DNA of 64,000 nucleotides from Pseudoduganella flava (GTDB taxonomy: Bacteria; Pseudomonadota; Gammaproteobacteria; Burkholderiales; Burkholderiaceae_D). The stretch lies in NCBI RefSeq assembly GCF_007830495.1, contig NZ_VLKW01000004.1, positions 1 through 64,000 on the forward strand, read 5' to 3'. A program made the translations under genes and the position numbers. The notes beneath the pieces were generated by a model, which saw nothing but the letters and a program-made list of their open reading frames with translations, was not told where the DNA came from and did no database searches. Each line of letters begins with the position of its first letter. Position 1 is the stretch's first letter. This document shows, one piece after another, positions 60,691 through 64,000 of the stretch.

Positions 60691-61506
60691 TTAGCGGAGC
60701 GTCGTGGCGAGGCCCTTGACCCAGGACTTCGCCGGCAGTTTTGTCTGCAGGGCGATGTCCCGCGCACGTTCTTCCAGCGCGGGCAGGTCGAGCGGGCGGG
60801 CGCGCTTGAACGCCAGCGCGACGACGTTCCCATCATGCACTTCCGGAAGGCTGATCACTTGCGGGAACGCGTATTTCATCGCCTTCAGGTTCTTCGCGTA
60901 GCTTGGGTGGTCGCCGAACAGGTTCACTGTCATGATGCCGTCGCCGTTCAGGCAGGCGGCGCAGGCCGCGTAGAATTCGGCCGAGTCGAGCACGGGGCCG
61001 CGCGCGGTGGCGTCGTACAGGTCCACCTGCAGCGCGTCGAGCGTGCCGTGGTTTGCCGGATCGTTGACGAAGTCCAGCGCATCCATCTCCAGCACGTGCA
61101 GGTGCGCGTCGTTTTCCGGCAGCTTGAACATCGAGCGGCAGATCGCGATCACGTGCGGGTTCAGTTCCACCGTCGTCACCTGCGCTTCCGGCCACGTCTT
61201 GCGGCAGAACTTCGTCAGCGCCGCCGTGCCCAGGCCCAGCTGGGCGACGGCGCGCGGCTGCTCGATCCATAGCATGAACGCCATCATCTGCTGGGCGTAC
61301 TCCAGTTCCGGCCAGTCCGGCTTGCGGATGCGCATCGCGCCCTGCACCCACTCGGTGCCGAAGTGCAGGTAACGCACGCCATCCTGCTCGGACAGCGTGA
61401 CAGGCGCGAACTTTGGCTTATAGGGCGCACTCTTCTTCGCCGCTGCGCTTTTCGAGGCGGGGCGCGACGATTCTTCTTTTTCGATGGATTTACGTTTGAT
61501 CAGCAT
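60691..61506 (-). CDS. Spermidine synthase-like methyltransferase-fold protein
   Basis: A 271-aa protein with a Lys/Ser/Ala-rich N-terminal 35 residues, then a Rossmann methyltransferase fold (VAQLGLGTAALTKFCRK, VTTVELNPHVIAICR, LHVLEMDALDFVNDP, ALQVDLYDATARGPVLDS). It resembles bacterial spermidine-synthase-like proteins, but no polyamine genes are nearby, so the substrate is open. It is 29 bp upstream of the GspE/PilB-like gene on the same strand and probably co-transcribed with it. Confidence 0.85.
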   Translation of the reverse strand: MLIKRKSIEKEESSRPASKSAAAKKSAPYKPKFAPVTLSEQDGVRYLHFGTEWVQGAMRIRKPDWPELEYAQQMMAFMLWIEQPRAVAQLGLGTAALTKFCRKTWPEAQVTTVELNPHVIAICRSMFKLPENDAHLHVLEMDALDFVNDPANHGTLDALQVDLYDATARGPVLDSAEFYAACAACLNGDGIMTVNLFGDHPSYAKNLKAMKYAFPQVISLPEVHDGNVVALAFKRARPLDLPALEERARDIALQTKLPAKSWVKGLATTLR

Positions 61507-61568
61507 GGTGGGATCCGGTAGACCTGCCTATTATCCCGCCTCGCTTTGCCGTGTAGCAAGCGCACAAA

Positions 61569-61596
61569 TGAAAACTGCCGGCGCGAGCCGGCAGTT
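61569..61596 (-). terminator. Rho-independent terminator of the glycine-zipper gene
   Basis: On the minus strand AACTGCCGGC pairs with GCCGGCAGTT around TCGC, followed by TTCATTT. It lies about 50 bp beyond the stop. Confidence 0.82.
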
Positions 61597-61610
61597 GTCG
61601 GGAATGAAAT

Positions 61611-61658
61611 GCGTATTGTGTTGCTGATTGTGCCGCGTATTGTGCCGCTTATTGTGCC
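61611..61658 (-). repeat. Four-unit 12-bp tandem array at the glycine-zipper stop codon
   Basis: GCGTATTGTGTT, GCTGATTGTGCC, GCGTATTGTGCC and GCTTATTGTGCC start at 61611, 61623, 61635 and 61647. On the minus strand the first unit carries the real stop (TAAGC), the others TACGC, TCAGC and TACGC. The reading frame is kept, so readthrough would add repeats such as AAQY and AAQS. Confidence 0.88.
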
Positions 61659-62155
61659 GGTTCCACGGACACGCGCAGGCGCACGCGCTCGCCCGGGTCG
61701 TACGACATATAGCTCGTGTAATTGCGGCCGCGGTAGTCGTAGACGACTTCGTAGCCGGTTGTACGCGATTCATACGAATCCACCGTGCGGCACTGCTTCA
61801 CCGCCTGTTCCTGCACGCCGCCGGGACCGGCGTTCTGGTTTTCGACGCGGTCGCCGACGACCGCGCCGGCGATGGCACCCGCGGCGGCGGCGGCGGTGCG
61901 GCCGTTACCGCCACCCACCTGGCTGCCCAGCAGCGCACCGGCGATGCCGCCGATGACCGAACCGCCCACGCCGCGCTGCGGCTGTTGCTGGACCTGCACG
62001 TATTCGGTCCGGCATTCCTGGTGGGGGCGGTTGATGCGTTCGACTTGCGGCGTGACGCGTACGACGCGGCCGTAGTCCTCGAAATCGGCGGCCTGGGCGG
62101 CAGACAGCGTACCGAGCAGCATGGCCGAGAACATCAGTTTCGCTTGCAGCTTCAT
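61649..62155 (-). CDS. Glycine-zipper 2TM-domain envelope protein
   Basis: A 168-aa exported protein. Signal peptide MKLQAKLMFSAMLLGTLSAAQA; central glycine-zipper (GVGGSVIGGIAGALLGSQVGGGNGRTAAAAAGAIAGAVVGDRVEN), and a C-terminal beta-like region with Tyr-rich EVVYDYRGRNYTSYMSYDPGERVRLRV. It resembles 17-kDa surface-antigen/SlyB-type proteins that sit in the envelope. AGAGG precedes the start. Its stop lies in the first unit of a 12-bp tandem array, and a terminator follows. Confidence 0.9.
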   Translation of the reverse strand: MKLQAKLMFSAMLLGTLSAAQAADFEDYGRVVRVTPQVERINRPHQECRTEYVQVQQQPQRGVGGSVIGGIAGALLGSQVGGGNGRTAAAAAGAIAGAVVGDRVENQNAGPGGVQEQAVKQCRTVDSYESRTTGYEVVYDYRGRNYTSYMSYDPGERVRLRVSVEPAQ

Positions 62156-62575
62156 TTTGATTACCTCTAATAAGGATGTCTTTTTATTCACTGGGACAAA
62201 GAGTGGGTTGCCTCGTATATGGCGGCGCAACCCGCGTGATCAATAGTAACGCGGTCGCTGGATTCGGGTGCGCGTACAAGGCAACAAAATGTAACCCATG
62301 GGAACGCCACGCGACGAGGCCGGCGATTTTCGGCATTGCGCCTTAAAAGGGCCTGAAAATGATCTGTTTTTAACAAATCTTGCGCCCAACGCCACATTCG
62401 AGTTGATTCATGCTGTACAACACGTTACCCTTATACCCTAGGGATCGAATTGACGGAGAGAAACGCGACTAGCGCTGCCGGCGCAGTGGCCCGCCGCAGT
62501 GTCATTCGCAGTGCCATTGTAGAGGTGCCTTCAATCTAAAACACATACCGTACAACAGGTCGATTTGAGGGAAAA
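62156..62575. other. 420-bp divergent intergenic region, glycine-zipper gene / barstar gene
   Basis: No gene is recognised. The region is less GC-rich than its surroundings and holds the palindrome CCCTAGGG near 62437-62444. The bases before the barstar start include AT-rich sequence (CAATCTAAAACACATACCGTACAAC) likely to contain its promoter, and GAGGGAAAA as ribosome site. Confidence 0.5.
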
Positions 62576-62974
62576 ATGAGTTTGTTCTTAACCGTGCCGC
62601 CCAACCTCGTTCAGTCCATCAGGGCATTCAGGGTCACTGAACTGCAAGAGGAGGCCGGCCGCCTGGGTCAGCATTTTTTGTATGCGCATTGCCATGCTGG
62701 CCTGACGAAGCAACAAGTGCTGGGCATCATCGCTGAATCGTTCAAGTTTCCCAAGCCGTGTGGCAAGAACTTCGATGCGCTGCGCACGACCTTGACGGAA
62801 ACGATGTCCCAGGCGGGTGAGCAGCCGGGCTTCGTGATCGTGCTGGAACAACTGCCGAACACCCAGAAATTCGACCGCGAGGCACGCGAAACGCTGCTCG
62901 ACGTGTTCCGCGACGCGGCCGACTACTGGGCCGAGAAAAAAGTGCCGTTCCGCGTCTTCTATTCCTTCGAATAG
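62576..62974 (+). CDS. Barstar-family protein (ribonuclease inhibitor-like)
   Basis: A 132-aa cytoplasmic protein. The stretch LYAHCHAGLTKQQVLGIIAESFKFPKPCGKNFDALRTTLTE matches the barstar fold, in particular the F(P)xxxGxNxDAL helix start that contacts barnase. EQPGFVIVLEQLPNTQKFDREARETLLDVFRDAADYWAEKKVPFRVFYSF completes the domain. It has a 35-residue N-terminal extension relative to barstar. No barnase-like ribonuclease is visible nearby. GAGGGAAAA lies before the start. Confidence 0.88.
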   Translation: MSLFLTVPPNLVQSIRAFRVTELQEEAGRLGQHFLYAHCHAGLTKQQVLGIIAESFKFPKPCGKNFDALRTTLTETMSQAGEQPGFVIVLEQLPNTQKFDREARETLLDVFRDAADYWAEKKVPFRVFYSFE

Positions 62975-63008
62975 CGCTGCCGCTGCAGCCTGCAGCCGGC
63001 CGGCCCGG

Positions 63009-63037
63009 TTGGTCCGCTCTGCGGTAGCGGGTACAAT
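63009..63037 (+). promoter_or_regulatory. Promoter of purN, possibly giving a leaderless mRNA
   Basis: TTGGTC (63009-63014), 17 bp, TACAAT (63032-63037). A start site 7-8 bases downstream would fall at or next to the purN ATG at 63045. Confidence 0.6.
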
Positions 63038-63044
63038 GTCGGCC

Positions 63045-63668
63045 ATGAAAAACATCGTCATCCTCATTTCCGGCCGCGGCAGCAATATGGAAGCGGTCGT
63101 GCGTGCCGCCGCAGCGGAGCAGTGGCCGGCGCGGATCGCCGCCGTCATCAGCAACCGCGCCGACGCGAAAGGGCTTGAATTCGCGGCCGCCCGCGGCATC
63201 CCGACCGCCGTCGTGCCGAACAAGGAGTATGCGACCCGCGAAGCGTTTGACGCGGCCCTGCAGGCCGTCATCGACGGCTACGCGCCGGACCTCGTCGTGC
63301 TGGCCGGCTTCATGCGCATCCTGACGCCCGCGTTCGTCGAACACTACGCGGGCCGGATGCTGAACATCCACCCGTCGCTGCTGCCGCATTTCCCCGGCCT
63401 GCACACGCACGAGGCGGCGCTGGCCGCCGGGCATGCGGAACATGGCGCGACGGTGCACTTCGTCACCGCCGAGCTGGATCACGGCCCCGTCGTCGACCAG
63501 GCCGCCGTGCCGGTGCTGCCGGGCGACACGCCGCAGACGCTGGCCGCCCGCGTGCTGGAGCAGGAACACGTGCTGTACCCGCGCGCCGTGCGCTGGTTCA
63601 TCGAAGATAAACTCACCGTCGAGGACGGCCAGGTCTACGGACCCCATCGCGCCCGCCCGGCCACTTAA
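63045..63668 (+). CDS. purN: Phosphoribosylglycinamide formyltransferase
   Basis: A 207-aa enzyme that formylates GAR with 10-formyl-THF in purine synthesis. Signals: MKNIVILISGRGSNMEAVV (phosphate-binding loop), DLVVLAGFMRILTPAFVEHYAGRMLNIHPSLLPHFPGLHTHEAALAAG (active-site Asn-His near the NIHPSLLP motif) and TAELDHGPVVDQAAVPV (Asp in the catalytic loop). Length matches E. coli PurN (212 aa). The start at 63045 lacks a ribosome site but lies where a transcript from the promoter at 63009-63037 should begin; an in-frame ATG at 63036 is the alternative. FolD supplies the one-carbon donor pathway. Confidence 0.95.
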   Translation: MKNIVILISGRGSNMEAVVRAAAAEQWPARIAAVISNRADAKGLEFAAARGIPTAVVPNKEYATREAFDAALQAVIDGYAPDLVVLAGFMRILTPAFVEHYAGRMLNIHPSLLPHFPGLHTHEAALAAGHAEHGATVHFVTAELDHGPVVDQAAVPVLPGDTPQTLAARVLEQEHVLYPRAVRWFIEDKLTVEDGQVYGPHRARPAT

Positions 63669-63686
63669 TTCATCACCAGGATTCCC

Positions 63687-64000
63687 ATGAGATTGCCCCC
63701 AGCAGTGCTCGCCAGCGCCGAAGAGGTGCTGCGCGAGATCTTGCGCTTTATGGCGCCCGCGGACACCACGTTGTCCCGCTACTTCAAAGACCATCCCCGC
63801 CTCGGCGGCCGCGAGCGCGGCGCCATCGCCGAGTGCGTGTACGCCGTGCTGCGTAACAAGAATTTCTTCACCGAGTTTTCCGAGCCGAACGGTGGCGCGA
63901 CGATGCGGCGCCTGGCGCTGCTGGGCTTGGCGGACGCCGTCGGCGTCGACGCGCTGCCCGGCCTCTCGCCCGAGGAAACCGAGTGGCTGCAGCGCATGCA
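63687..64000 (+). CDS. RsmB/NOP-family rRNA m5C methyltransferase, N-terminal part (runs off the window)
   Basis: 104 residues are visible, starting MRLPPAVLASAEEVLREILRFMAP. The helical NusB-like N-terminal region (DTTLSRYFKDHPRLGGRERGAIAECVYAVLRNKNFFTEF) is typical of betaproteobacterial RsmB-type proteins that methylate cytosine in 16S rRNA. The catalytic SAM domain lies beyond the window. It starts 18 bp after the purN stop, so co-transcription is likely. Confidence 0.82.
   Translation, partial: MRLPPAVLASAEEVLREILRFMAPADTTLSRYFKDHPRLGGRERGAIAECVYAVLRNKNFFTEFSEPNGGATMRRLALLGLADAVGVDALPGLSPEETEWLQRM

Overview
The window is GC-rich, densely coded chromosomal DNA of a betaproteobacterium, most likely Oxalobacteraceae (Massilia/Duganella/Pseudoduganella group). 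Support: an aceE-aceF-lpdA operon whose E3 carries its own lipoyl domain, a PEP-CTERM protein, a TonB receptor beside a flavin-dependent tryptophan halogenase, many LysR/GlxA/AraC regulators, and REP-like GGGGTCAGACCC / GGGACTGTCCC repeats. There is no phage, plasmid, insertion sequence, CRISPR array or rRNA. One tRNA (Lys, anticodon TTT) is present. The genus assignment is inference from gene content only.

Layout. 0-6.7 kb (minus strand): two LivJ/LivK-type binding proteins, holC with a coupled small protein, and folD-prlC bracketed by two copies of a palindromic repeat. 6.9-13.3 kb: pyruvate dehydrogenase operon with a clear sigma-70 promoter and a terminator, followed by a repeat cluster. 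13.6-16 kb: GlxA-type regulator and DUF1272 protein. 15-20.5 kb: LacI regulator plus tryptophan halogenase, divergent from a TonB-dependent receptor across a promoter with four helically phased LacI-type operators. 20.5-25.3 kb: phytase-like lipoprotein, a small membrane protein, and an isochorismatase-like plus two Asp-nucleophile alpha/beta-hydrolases divergent from a 952-aa wHTH-ATPase regulator. 28.5-31.9 kb: GH1 beta-glucosidase, MFS transporter and cupin, with the same LacI-type operator in front. 32-37.8 kb: DUF3144 protein, a 59-aa gene, and a TetR-controlled EmrA/EmrB/NodT-type efflux system. 37.8-41.1 kb: two LysR regulators, each divergent from an oxidoreductase. 41.3-46.7 kb: M49-type peptidase, chemoreceptor, small metalloprotease, BON-domain protein. 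46.7-58.6 kb: second repeat cluster, metallophosphoesterase lipoprotein, PhzF/AraC pair, DMT and SMR transporters, yellow/MRJP-like protein, Fur-box siderophore receptor, PEP-CTERM protein, acyltransferase. 58.7-64 kb: tRNA-Lys, GspE/PilB-like ATPase, spermidine-synthase-like protein, glycine-zipper protein, lone barstar, purN and the start of an RsmB-like methyltransferase.

How parts may work together. The best-supported unit beyond housekeeping is a sugar regulon. The LacI protein encoded with the halogenase probably binds TGAAAACGATTTCA sites both at its own divergent promoter (TonB receptor and halogenase) and 14 kb away in front of the beta-glucosidase/MFS/cupin operon. That would link outer-membrane uptake, inner-membrane import and hydrolysis of a beta-glucoside. 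The ligand is unknown.

Most unusual structure. Three genes (DUF3144, PEP-CTERM, glycine-zipper) end inside short tandem arrays of period 11, 10 and 12 bp in which the stop codon plus GC (TGAGC or TAAGC) is itself the repeated core. Two dense clusters of a palindromic repeat family also stand out. All boundaries and functions were read by eye from sequence, with no database search.
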